From assembly GCA_014871385.1 (NCBI GenBank), contig CM026431.1, forward strand, positions 1 to 64,000: a DNA stretch of 64,000 nucleotides. The letters run 5' to 3'. Shown here piece after piece: positions 43,693 through 54,925 of this stretch; position 1 is the first letter of the stretch; each line of letters starts with the position of its first letter. Source of the stretch: Ceratodon purpureus (Eukaryota; Streptophyta; Bryopsida; Pseudoditrichales; Ditrichaceae). The position numbers and the translations under genes are program-made. A model generated the notes under the pieces. That model had not been told where the DNA came from, ran no database searches, and worked only from the letters and a program-made list of their open reading frames with translations.

Positions 43693-45144
43693 GGGCGAGG
43701 ACGTAGACATAGGAGAGAGATCGCTTACTCTACCTGCCTTCTCCATGTCTCTCTGATTTTCTTTTGTCACGTCCCAGTGTAATAGAGTAAGGATTTTTGA
43801 CAACTGAAATCGTGGCCCGAAGTCGACGGAGACCCCGATTTCATATAGGACTGGTAACGATGCAAACATCGATTTTTGAAAAACATTACGAACCTCGAAC
43901 TTTTCTTCTGCACGTGGACACCGGGCTCTACATTACCAACCATCGCATATGACTTTGCTGACAGTATGGATTCAGTGTTATTTGAGACCGATTTAGGACT
44001 CTCGAAATCTGCAATGGTATAATTAGGGAAGCACTGTGCTGCATTTGGGTTGATGAAGGGCTGAGCAATATAGTTGGCAATCCTTCTACCTCCACAGTTC
44101 TTACTGCCTTCTTCCGTGTTCGGTCACTGCTTCTTCACTTCACTGTCTTTTCCTTCAGCTAAGTGGAGCGTTGCTAGTTCGGTTACTTTTCCGCGAGTGC
44201 CATCAGAAAGTGAAGCCAAAGTGAAAGTGCAGGAACTAAACATATGCCATTGGAAAGCACCGTGTGTACTCACTTTCGTCAGCCCGGTGATCCTGGAATT
44301 ATACAACTGCATGACCACTATCCTGTTCAGCTCTTTCGTACTAACGCCCAAACACTTCAATCACGGCAACCCCTTTGCCCTACGGCTCTGGAGTTCTTCT
44401 AACTTTATCCATCATCATGAAGTTCTGGGTATTCAGGATCTGGTGAAGGCCACTTGTGGCTATTGAGAGGAAAGAGAGGGCAAACAGATCAGAGGAGTGC
44501 TTGAGAAGAAAGTGCATTTCAAAACATTATGATGAGTACAAAGAAGATTTCAGAACATTACGGAAAGTTCTGATGCTTTTGCAATAAGCAGTTTGAGGTA
44601 ACTTCCTTTATTTGACTGAAGCCACACTAACTGATCAGAATAAGCTCTGTATCTCTCTAAAAACAATGCCAGCCTCCCATCCGTGAGCATTACGTTCCAG
44701 GGTTAAGTAAATTGCTACGAATGTTGGAGCACTGCACAGCCTACTTCAAAAGACTCGTACAAAATCTGCCTAAAGATCTGAGAATTTGCCTACCAGGAAC
44801 GATTGTTAACTGTAGCAAAACTTAAAAAGCCACGCACCACCTCCTCCTATCCAGATTCTTGCTCTGCGTTCTCTACAGATAGTGTTTCTATAAGTGTCGC
44901 ATATCTCATCAGCAATCTTTGTGGACCATTTTCATTGACCACATGTACAGTACAAACGCAGCACTTCATTCGGCTTGATTTACCCAAAAGCAAGTGCAAA
45001 GAGTATGTCTGGGATCCAACAGATCTGCGTCATCTAATTTGCCAAGCTGATGGAGGACGCAGACAGCAAACGGTAATCATTGGGAAAGAAATTGGTGGCC
45101 ACTTCACAGCTCGGGCATCTTTTTTGGAGTCGAAGCGGAATCAT
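43693..45144. other. No gene recognised
   Basis: Holds the 3' region of the 527-aa gene. A plus-strand frame at 44803-45252 is antisense to the last CIPK exon and has no features of its own. Confidence 0.4.
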
Positions 45145-46760
45145 CTACTCCTTTTGAACATACTCCGCAGGATCTTCCTTCCACACAATGTCTTTGAGAC
45201 CATTGTGCAGGTTTTTGTAAAACTGCAACACAACAATCACAGGAGAAGTTAACATATTATTAAATGAGGAGACGATGAACTTGCTTGAAATGTATTAGGC
45301 TCGATTTACCAGCAGTATTCAGCCCGAAATCTTCCTTCTATTACCTGTCCATGCATCCAGTTTAGATTTACATGTTGAGTTATGCAGAACAGAAATAGCT
45401 GCAATGGTTCCAAACTTACAATATTGTACTCCAGTCTGTTGCCACCGTTCTTCTGTACTTCAACCATAAACAAGGAAGGTGCCACCTCGAACACCCCAGT
45501 TGAGACTGAAAGATATCCCTTCCTGCCCAACTCGTCTCCGTGAAGTTGCGTCTTGTACTCCTTCTTTTGAACATTAAAACCCGAGGGCTTCGCAATCTCT
45601 TCGATGGTAGAAATGATCTCTTTAGCAGAATTATTGCTTGTGAACCGCGTATTTTCCTTCTCAGCGACCTCATTCGTCTCAAACAGTCTAGAGAGGTTGA
45701 GACCTATCGACATGGAGATGAACTCGAACGCATTCATTGTGACCGGCCTGGTTTCTTTCTTCTATGTCACCATGTGTTCCTGAAATTCATAAACAATACA
45801 ACAAAAATAAATATTCATGAAAGGTCAACATCAGCTGCGACAATCCAAATTGCATTTGTGCAATAAGACGACCACTAATCGCTATGCATGAAATGTAAGA
45901 ATACCCTCTCGTCTTACCGTTTATCAACAGAAGATAGCATCCACGTCATCAAAGTTAACATCAGCCTCACGGTCAAACTTTGTCCGGAGTGTATCCCTTC
46001 TTTAACCAATCAACCGTGAGAATCTGAGATGCTGTGATGCGCTGCAACCACAATCACTCAGATAGGTAAGAACACCTCTCAGGAAACTGCTATATTCCAA
46101 AGGTATCTAGGTATTGAGATGGTTCAAGCCTGGGAATTTTCATTCACAATTAGAGGCTTAAAAGAGGACATCGCATACAGTTCTAGGATTAGGATCCAAT
46201 CTCTTTGAAACCAATTTCCGTGCACTTGATCCAAACCAGGTAGGCCACGAGAATTGAGCACGATATATTACATTCGCGGAGAACTATTTATTTGCTAGTT
46301 ATGACGACAAAACCACCGCCACATCGCTTCGAGCAGGAATACAGAAGTTCTAACCTGGAAGTGTTGAGGTAGTGCACTCGCGCCAAAAATCCGAAATCTT
46401 CAAGTTACCCTTAGTATCCAGAAGCAGATTGTCCGGCTGAAACAGATCCAATCGTATTACATTAGGTATACGTGTACCTTAAGAAATAGAGGAAACCTGC
46501 CCAATCTTAGAACTAAACTTCTCAAACGGCAGAAACTGCATAACCCAGCTAGACTTCAAGGAAAATAGATCAAATGCAACCACAGTGCATAATCGCACAA
46601 TCGAAATCCGAACATGAATTCAACTTATGCACTTCTTGAAATCCCTATGCTAAACTTGTCGACTGTGGCAGTAACTAACTGCTCACGTTGAGTTCGTGAA
46701 AATACTTCCTGGCCTCACCCTCTGACAGCCTCGTCGACCCCAAAGTTGCACCCAGAGAGC
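45145..46760 (-). pseudogene. Captured fragment of a CIPK (CBL-interacting protein kinase) gene
   Basis: On the minus strand the C-terminal regulatory half is well kept: exon ~45748-45420 has the NAF motif (MNAFEFISMS...LSRLFE) that binds CBL calcium sensors, then RFTSN..AKEII and FEVAPSLFMVEV; exon 45222-45145 adds FYKNLHNGLKDIVWK and a stop. Upstream kinase pieces are damaged: SEGEARKYFHEL near 46730-46690, then a stretch like YCHSR...HRDFK with a stop; PDNLLLDTKGNLKISDF near 46445-46390, followed by an extra T that shifts what would read SALPQHF; and an ITASQIL..DWLKKGYTP piece near 46050-45950 with stops. No N-terminal ATP-binding lobe found. Introns are kept. A non-functional copy; CIPKs normally act in calcium/salt signalling. 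Confidence 0.8.
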
Positions 46761-47728
46761 AAGCCATCAGCACGAACGCAAATCAGAGAATATTAACAGT
46801 AGCCCACATTTCCAAATGCCTCAAGCACTGGTGTTCACGAAAAACTTACAATTTCGTCAGATAGCTCGCCCCCTGTAGCATAGTCACGCCACAATGTCGA
46901 TTCAAAATATTACGAGGAGTACGAAGAAGATTTCCAAACATTACCATGACTTCTGACGCTTTTCGAAGGAGGCCAACATCAGCCGCACCGTTCATCAGGA
47001 ACTTGTTTCAGAGATTCAGGTGGCTTGAAAGACTTATTAACCCTGTTTTTAAATTCTTTCTTGGAGCTGAAAGCACTTTTATCATAAACAGAAACAACGA
47101 AGTGTTGACCATGACATTCCAAAGGACGTTACATTTCTTGAACCAGGTCCTCTACAGCAAGTCGCAACTCTGGTCTCCTCCGAAGGGCTCCTTTTGTGTA
47201 CCATCTCCACCCCATCCAAGACTCCGGGTAAAGCTCCCACAACAGCGTCTTCCACCCTAAGTGTAGCGGCAACCGAACCTGCAATTTTGCATAGGTATGT
47301 GCCAACACCGGCAGAATCCAAGCACGAGGTTTCCAAAACTAATCACACATCGTTCACAAATGCAATGTAGAAATCCGGTGTACGGACACTTAATGTCCTA
47401 AATTTTGGTGGCCTGACGAACCAATTACCTTAAAACAGCTCCCTACCAATAACCGCGAGTACAACCATTGCACAGTATTATCATACAGCCTTGGCTATGA
47501 TCATATTCATATGGCCGGTAAAAAAACATAGTGCAGAGCCGCTCTTAGATATAATTAGAACGGAGTCAGTTTCCCAATACCCTAAATCCGAACCCTAAAC
47601 CGTACGCACCTGCCCTGTCTACGTCTCCCCTGCAACGCACGGTGCGATCCACTCTGAAAACGCGGTGGAAAAAATTGACTATTCGGAATTGCCTACTGCA
47701 GCACTAAGATGGACATGTGCTCTGTACC
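46761..47728. other. No gene recognised
   Basis: No CIPK N-lobe exon was found here. Frames at 46946-47260 (plus) and 47082-47336 (minus) overlap and show no motif. Confidence 0.4.
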
Positions 47729-50700
47729 TCACTCGCGCTTCCTCTTTGGTAGCTTCCCTCCACGGCCTCGACCCTTCCCGGCATCATTGACCACAGCCGG
47801 AGCTCTGAACTTCTCGTGTGACCCAATAGCTGCAAGTGGCTTCATATTCGCCCCTTTCTCTCCCCTTGCAGCGCCCTGGCCACCTCGACCTCGCCCCAGA
47901 TTCGGCTTTTTTGTCCCTGGCTCCCTACCTGCATCACTTGTACTCCCAGGAGTGACAGCCGGGGACGGGCAGAGTTTATTGTGCAACGCCGCTTGTCGCC
48001 GCGTGCTGTGTGGACGTGTTCCTTGGGAAGGTATCTTGTCAATAGTTGGGGACGAGCCCGGTTCTGTCTGGATTTCAGCACTTACCGTGTCCCCCTCAAG
48101 TGATTGAAACTCCGTTGCTGGCAAGGCCCACTCCTCGACTCCTTTGCTGGCAGGCGACGATTCCCTTTCAGTTCCCTCACTCATGGCCTTCTCCGGTAGG
48201 ATACTCTCTTTCGCTGGTTCTGGAACGTCCTCATCCTCGTCGTCACTCAGTGCCATGTCAAGAATGCCCGTCTTCGGCGCTGGATCTTGCAGAAACCCTT
48301 CTACTCCACCGTCAGTCAATGCCAGTGTCTCCGGTATAATGGTTTCCCTCGCATTACCGCGGACCCCTTCTTGCGCCAGGGACGAAGCACGTGCCGCCTG
48401 ACTGAGAACAACGTCGTCCTCCCCGAAAATTATACTGTCATCGGAAGTCCGGCCTGTTCCTGATCCTAGGTTTGACCGCGACCCGGATATCGGAGTCCTG
48501 CCGCGGCTTTGGCTGGGCACGTCCTCTACTTGCAATGACTTCCCAAAGACGTTGATCCTGCCCATACTCCCTGTCGGTGTCCTCCAGCTTCCAGAGGCGG
48601 GAGTGCCCAACTGACCGGACGATGGCGTTCCTGGTCCTTCGTGTCGCTGAGACACTGGTGTCCCCGATGCAGACGGCACCTGAACTGCAACAGCCAAACA
48701 TCAATATGTTTGATGCATCAGATCCTCAAATTCAATCGTACAGGTAAATATACATGTCCATGCATTGAACCAAACATCCCGAAGCAATATTAAAGCAAGT
48801 CCCTCGAAGAGATTTAAGTCCTGCCCTTCACTTTACAGTATGTGCTGTCCGGCCACAGTGTACTTGCAGTGAATTCCCACGGCCCAAGCGAATCTACAGT
48901 GGAAACAAGCATGGCCACCGAATGTAAAGTGCCATGCCACTGTCGAAGCACTTCTCCAGCTGATCACAAGGGGCAAAGTGTCCACGTGGGCACTTCAGTG
49001 GAGACAATACATTGACTGAGCCCGATCAGGGCACTGCACCGCGACTGACCTAAGTACACAGCGAAGTACACAGTGACAGTGACGCATGAGGAGCTTCTCT
49101 CAGTGGGCAACACAGTGGAACTACAGGGATTACGACCTGAGCAGGGCTCCTCTAAGAAAACACAGAACAGGAAAGCGTCCAGAAGTAGAAGTCAAAGTGG
49201 CAAAGCGAAGGGTAAGTCCCAGGGCACCGTCGAAGAACTTCTCCGGAGTTCTTAAAGCGAGACGAAGCACTCACGGGACGCTGCAACTGAATCGGTGCCC
49301 TGGCAGCACCTCGTCAGTGCAAGTGACTGTATGTACTTGCGTGATGTGCCACATTCAAACTCCACTGCGAGAAAGTGACTAACTCAATTGGGATGGGCAA
49401 GCAAACCGGCTGCTTCGTGCTAAGCACTGACATGGCACTGCCAAAGCCCTTCTACACTGCCAAAGCCCTTCTACACTCATTCTGAAGTGAATCAGGCCCC
49501 GCACAGTACTCTTCACGTGAACCGGCGGTTATTTTTTACACTTCACGCTTCAGAACCCTTCAATCCGTCCTGCAATGCACTTCAAGGTGCTCTCGAAGGT
49601 TACTTCACGTGACACATCAGTCAAGGAAGAAGCAGTGGTCACTACTCTGTCCGACAGTACAACTCACAAAATAGAATTTTCCAGTGACCTCCTCAACTTA
49701 TACCACGAAAAGCAGAAAGCAAGTGGACGGCACTGAAACAGAGGTAGGTTTCAAAGGGGAGCACTCCAATTCGAACCTTCTTCACTGGAATTCGTTACTT
49801 ACAGTTTGTAGACGCGGCTGCACCGACATTCCCGGAGTCTACCGTGTTGAATATACCCACGAGACCCTCCTGTTTGGGCTGCCGCAACGGGGGTATGCGG
49901 ACTTGATTCGCTCCGAAACTCGCCATCCAGTCGGCGCAGAATTCCTTCTCGCAACCTGTATACGCACACTGCCTCCTCCCATCACTTAACCACGCTGCCA
50001 AGCAGAAATGATGGTACACGCACCCGCAGTCAGCTATGGAAGCATTAAGGCATTTGAAGTTGTAGCCACAAACAGGGCAGTTCTCAAGATAAACAACCAT
50101 CGTCCTGCCCTGCTCTGGTTGTCTAGGATTGCGAATAGGCAGCGGTGTCGTTCCCATCCCTGAACCTTCGGCCATGAGCTGCTCTTGATCAGTTAACTTT
50201 GCCACCCAGAGCTCCGCTCGTACTGCGCCCATCCCACGTAGCGTTATCTCTCTCTCAATCTTTTTCAAGTCCTCCTCCAGCCCCTGCTGCTCCTTCCGGA
50301 GCTCTTCCGTCCTTGCACTCTCCCTGCTGAGAATGTGTTCTCCAAACTCCAGGTCCTTATCAAGTATCCGGAGCTCCTTCTCGTCCTCCATTTCGGTCTC
50401 TCCCACTCTCTGGATCTCGCTATCCTCAAAACCGTTTCCCCTTCTTACTTCGTTGAAGTGTGCCACCAAGCTCTCACGCCGTCGCCGTATGTTCGCGCAG
50501 CTGAGCTCTTCCTCTCGCACTGATTTCTGCCTCTCCGCCAGCGCCCCGTCCACTCCCTTGCACTTTTGCTGTACCTCACGCTGCCGATGCTCGAGCACAG
50601 ATCTGCAAACCACAAGCTCCTCATCAGATATTATACACTCCGTCAGCTCGTGTACATGACAACAGGGGATCCATTCCCTCCTCTCTCTACTGTCATCACC

Positions 50701-50789
50701 CGCATGGCCTTGGATACCCTTGGCTACTATTCGACTCAGTTCCCTATGACATCGACCCAGATTCAAACTCGGCACGGCACGCTTCACTC
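47729..50789 (-). CDS. Coiled-coil RING-type protein with acidic and RG-rich tail
   Basis: Two exons join in phase: ~50789-49803 and 48684-47729 (stop at 47729). Exon A has ~200 residues of coiled coil (REVQQKCKGV...KKIEREITLR), then a RING-like finger: CPVC, DCGCVYHHFCL, then CAYTGCEKEFC. Exon B is Ser/Pro/Gly- and acid-rich (LSDDEDEDVPEP) and ends in GRGRGG repeats and KRKRE, a probable nuclear and nucleic-acid-binding tail. The 5' end is unresolved: no good ATG opens exon A, and its phase fits the preceding exon of the guanylate-binding fragment (donor at 51231), so a chimeric transcript is possible. The finger resembles that of the hAT-borne RING protein. Confidence 0.6.
48830..49790. repeat. 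AGTG/CACT-saturated intron block
   Basis: The intron of the RING gene carries dozens of CACTG, CAGTG, AAGTG and CACTT motifs, nearly one every 10-20 bases, far above the neighbouring exons. AAAGTG also closes the TIR of this element. CTACACTGCCAAAGCCCTT-like units repeat near 49440-49475. Confidence 0.6.
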
Positions 50790-51230
50790 CTGGCGCACTG
50801 CTCTCTATTCATGTCTTGTTTATTTCTCTTGAATGCAGAGGCGTCTGTGTCCATATCCTATGCTGAGGTCTCCATTCCTGGTTCACAAAAGCCGACATGT
50901 TAGTATATGTACACCTTCCAATCATAACACCATTCCTGAACTACAAAACGTAAGCCAATTACTGACGCATCTCACTGCCGGATCAATCCATGTTGTTATA
51001 AAATACTTCTACGCACCTACTTGTAGAATCCATTCTAAATATGTAGTTTGTTAAATCTACACTCATGACACTGTAATTGTAAAGGACTCTGTGCACTCAA
51101 AAAAAAACAAGTTCCCAAACTCTGGAGCAGCAATTCATTATTGTCTTATACAAGGCAAGCGGATATGGACATAAATCAAACCTTTCAACTATATCTCATA
51201 AGCAGAATGTATTATAGCGTACCAGCAAGA

Positions 51231-54200
51231 CACACCTGCGTCTTGGACGGTTCTTTTAGGACGAGTGGGGCCCATTGATGACTTGCCAGGTGGAGTGTCC
51301 GTTAAACCCCGGACTCGGGTCTTCTCATCAATTTCGTGATCGCCCATATGCAAAAGCTGTCCGTGGTAATTATCGATCTGTCCCTGCATACATTGAATCT
51401 GCAATGACAGAGCTTCCGGTCTTTGGCCTGCCTCAGCTTTTGCAGCTCCTGCAGTGGCCAGCAACTTCTCAAATGCCTCGACTGTCTTTGCGCGCTGCTC
51501 TTCAGAGTCGTCCGGTAAAGTTTCCATCTCCTTCTCCCTTTCTTCACATTGTCTCTCCAACAAAGTGACTCTTGCAAATGCCTCTTGCTGCATCCGTCTA
51601 CTCTGTTGAAGACTCTGAAATGTTCCAATGCAGTACACATTGCATAAAGTTGGCATGCAGAGACAAGAGAAAGACTATAGATAAGTCAAGTATAAAACTT
51701 ATAACATAACTCCAACATCTAGATAAGAAGTTTACCTGAAACATTTCGTCTCTTTCCTGTCCCAACGATTCACAACGTCTTTGAGTACGTTCAACGGTGG
51801 CCATTCCCTCTACAGGGTGATTTCTAAGTTTCCAACTTTTATCTTTCCTCAGCAGCTTCTTCAGCACGAGACTTCTCTGCAGCTTCGATGGCACGCTTCG
51901 AATCCCGTTCAGCTATTTTCCTCATGTGTTCTGCCTCTTCCACCCCCCTGATACATTCATTCATCCGCTGTTCTGCGTCTGACTTCTGTTCTTCAGCCTT
52001 CTCTAAATCTCTCCTTAGAGTGATAGATTGTGACTCAGTGCCTTCTAATTGCTGTTGTACATGTGTTAGGTCTGACCATAACCTCTCAGATTCTTCAGGT
52101 TGCTCTGATGTTTTGAATTCAAGATCCTGCACAATTAAACAGAAGCCCTGAAGTTCAAAATTCTCCAACTTTCCTACAGCCAAGACCTAAAATTGTAGTT
52201 TATTTTACGGTATGCTTCAACTCAGAAACGAAGATAAAAGATGCGGGTACACTACATTAAGGTGAGCAGACAGCCCAGCATAGTGTCGCTCCGACGCCTC
52301 TACGGTCGCTGTAAATTCCTTTGTCTCTTGCTCCTGTCACAAGGAATTCATGTTCTAATCTGGTGAGAAAAGTCTGGAAAAACAATGCAAAATAAACACT
52401 GAAATGATATACAACAGCCACGGACAAAAACACAGAAGCACTAAGCGCTGAATCAGGTAAACAAATATATTCAAATAATCTCAATGTATCACATCGTAAT
52501 AAACTCCTAAGTCACAGGTGGAAAGATTATATTCAAATAATCTGAAAGTATCGCATCGTAATGAACTCCTAAGTCACAGGTGTAAAGATTCTACAATGCT
52601 GATGTCAAAAAGTAACTCACAGCAGGAGAACTTAGGAGTACAATACACCTCACTCATATCCAAATACTCTTCCAATAGGTACTCACTACACGGACGCATT
52701 TCCAGGCCTAATCCAAGGAAGTCCATTCCAATATCACCATTTCGATGGCTTATGTTTCAATCTTTCTTATATAGAAGAGTAGAATATGATGAGCGAAGAA
52801 GAGCACCTTTTCAGAGATTCTCGGAGCATATTCTGCTCGCATAGAATCCTCACGTGCCTGCGCGTGCTTCAGTGCTCGCTCCTTTTGCGACGTTGCCTTC
52901 CCAACAGCAACCTTAGTATCAGCAGAAAGCGATTGGTACTTTCTCTGCCATTCTGCACCCTATTGACTCTGATTGCTCTTTCACTGCTGACAACCTTGCC
53001 TCTGCAGCCATTAACCCCGATTCTGCAAGTATTGTTCGCAGTTATTAACAAGGAAAGAGTCATTTCACATGCCAAAACGTAAATCTAAATGCAGAATATA
53101 CTGATATGGGAAGCAGTTTCTGAGAGGTACTGCGTAAGCACACTTCAAGAATAAAACAGTTCAGAACACAACAATTAAGAGTACTTTATCCTTTCGAAAA
53201 TCTGATTCAGGTACGTGACTTCAACAACAAATGCATAATAGAATCCACAACTTTGTAATACCTGGAAAGATGCAATCTCAGCGTTCAGTCTCTCGGTCTC
53301 AGCTCTCTGTGCGAAACGATACTGCGCATACTTGCTCTTCCAGTCATAGGACTCCTTCCTGGCACCCTCAAGTTGAGCTGAACGAGTTCAGTTCTTCTCT
53401 TCTAAAGCAGTAACTTCCTTCTGTACAAAGGCATATTGAGAAGATGCATTCTCGGAAGCTCTGTTGTAATCATTCATGGTAGTTTCATGGCGCTTCTTCC
53501 AGTCTTGTGCATCGCGTTGAGCGGCTTCGGTCTGTTTGGCTGAGAAAGGCAAACGCTCTCCCATAGAACGTCCTTTTGTAATACGAGGCTTGAATACTCT
53601 GCTGCTGCCTTGTCACATGCTCGTTTCAAAGATCTCCTTAGTATCCAGCAAAACTGCAATTCAGAAGCAATTATTACGAAGCCACGCAAGTTGCACCCTA
53701 GTACTATCAAATCGACTGCACTCCTTTCCACACGTATGAGCCATCTGTGACCTTACTTACATGGCATGTCTACGTATAAATACGGCATTTCTTCGTCGAA
53801 AAGAACCTTTAAAAAACCTTGTTTGCAGAAACTGGACGTGCTTCTGATATTTCACAGGACCAGTTGCTTGAGCCTCGTATTCAGCTACCAAACCGTCGAA
53901 GCCCTGCAAAAAGAGAACATACCTTCAATACCCTTCGCAACAAAATGGCAATTACTCCTGATATGACAAAGGAGCCCGTAACGAACATAGAATTTTCTGA
54001 CAAATACAGAAACCAAAGAAAAGAAACGAGTACATACCTTAATAACGGACTCGTACGTTGCCTCGGGTGCAATACAAGCATTTCTCAACTTCTCCTCCAC
54101 CGTGCCCAGTGCTCTTAAACATCTCAGCTCTGCCTCCATGGACGAATTTCGCTTGAACTCCTTTAGTTGTGTCAAAAAAGGGAAAGAGGCACTGTAAAAC

Positions 54201-54760
54201 ATTAAACGAAGTCATGCACTTACATATTTCAACAACTAAGAGCCTGGAAAAAACACCGGAAATCAACACCGAAGCTCGAAGAATCATTCCTCACACCTAT
54301 AAGAGATACCTCAAACTGTCGCTTGAAGTCAGCATGCAGTAGCGTCTCCTTGTTTCGTCGAACAGGTCCAGTTCCAACAGCCTCAGAATTATAGACAGAA
54401 AACGCTGCGGCCTGCACAGCTTCTTTTTGGGCTTCTTGCAGAGCCACCTACATTCAGGGGACAACAACATTCTCAAGCCGGTGAGCACTTGATTTCACAT
54501 TATCCGTAACGAGCCTGTTCCCGCAAAGTTATCCATTTCTTACAATGCATTTGTCTAGCACGAAGTGAAGACCGAACAAACATCCGAGTGCCGTAAATAT
54601 CTTCATCCAAACTGAACAAGATATTGACGACTCACCTCATCAGAAATAACATCCTTCTTGAAGGCTTGGTTGTACTTCTCATTTGCCATGTCATGAGCGC
54701 GTCGGCACTCGTTCTCTTCCACGTCCTGCTTGGGCACTCCAAAGTCAATACTTGGGGAAA
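51231..54760 (-). pseudogene. Captured C-terminal half of a plant guanylate-binding protein (GBP-like) gene
   Basis: Minus-strand exons match the helical and coiled-coil half of plant GBP-family GTPases in order: KQDVEENECRRAHDMAN..ISDE (~54757-54632); ALQEAQKEAVQAAAF..NSEAVGTGP (~54453-54310); EAELRCLRALGTVEEKLRNAC (~54160-54042); GLVAEYEAQATGPVKYQKHVQFL (~53900-53820); coiled-coil exons at ~53530-53380, 53040-52828 and 52127-51736; and LLERQCEEREKEMETL..AEALSLQ-like at 51614-51231. The N-terminal GTPase domain is absent. Some coiled-coil exons need a frame change to continue (near 52900 and 51840), so it is decayed. Introns are kept. It follows the BEACH fragment on the same strand. Confidence 0.65.
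52467..52590. repeat. 62-bp tandem duplication in a GBP-fragment intron
   Basis: ATATTCAAATAATCT...CTAAGTCACAGGTG occurs at 52467 and 52529 with a few differences. Confidence 0.75.
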
Positions 54761-54925
54761 AGAAACAGATAAATGGTCCTTCTCAAACTCCAACATTTCG
54801 AAAGGTTGAAAATAATATACCCTAAACCGACGAACTGAAATTCAAAGGTGCAAAACTACTGAAAGCGCACAAACATTACTGGCAAGCCAAGGAACACTGA
54901 CAAATACAGAGTAGCCAGATGACAT

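Noticed and set aside
44803-45252. 149-aa plus-strand ORF
   Set aside because: It starts at a non-ATG codon and is antisense to the well-supported last CIPK exon.
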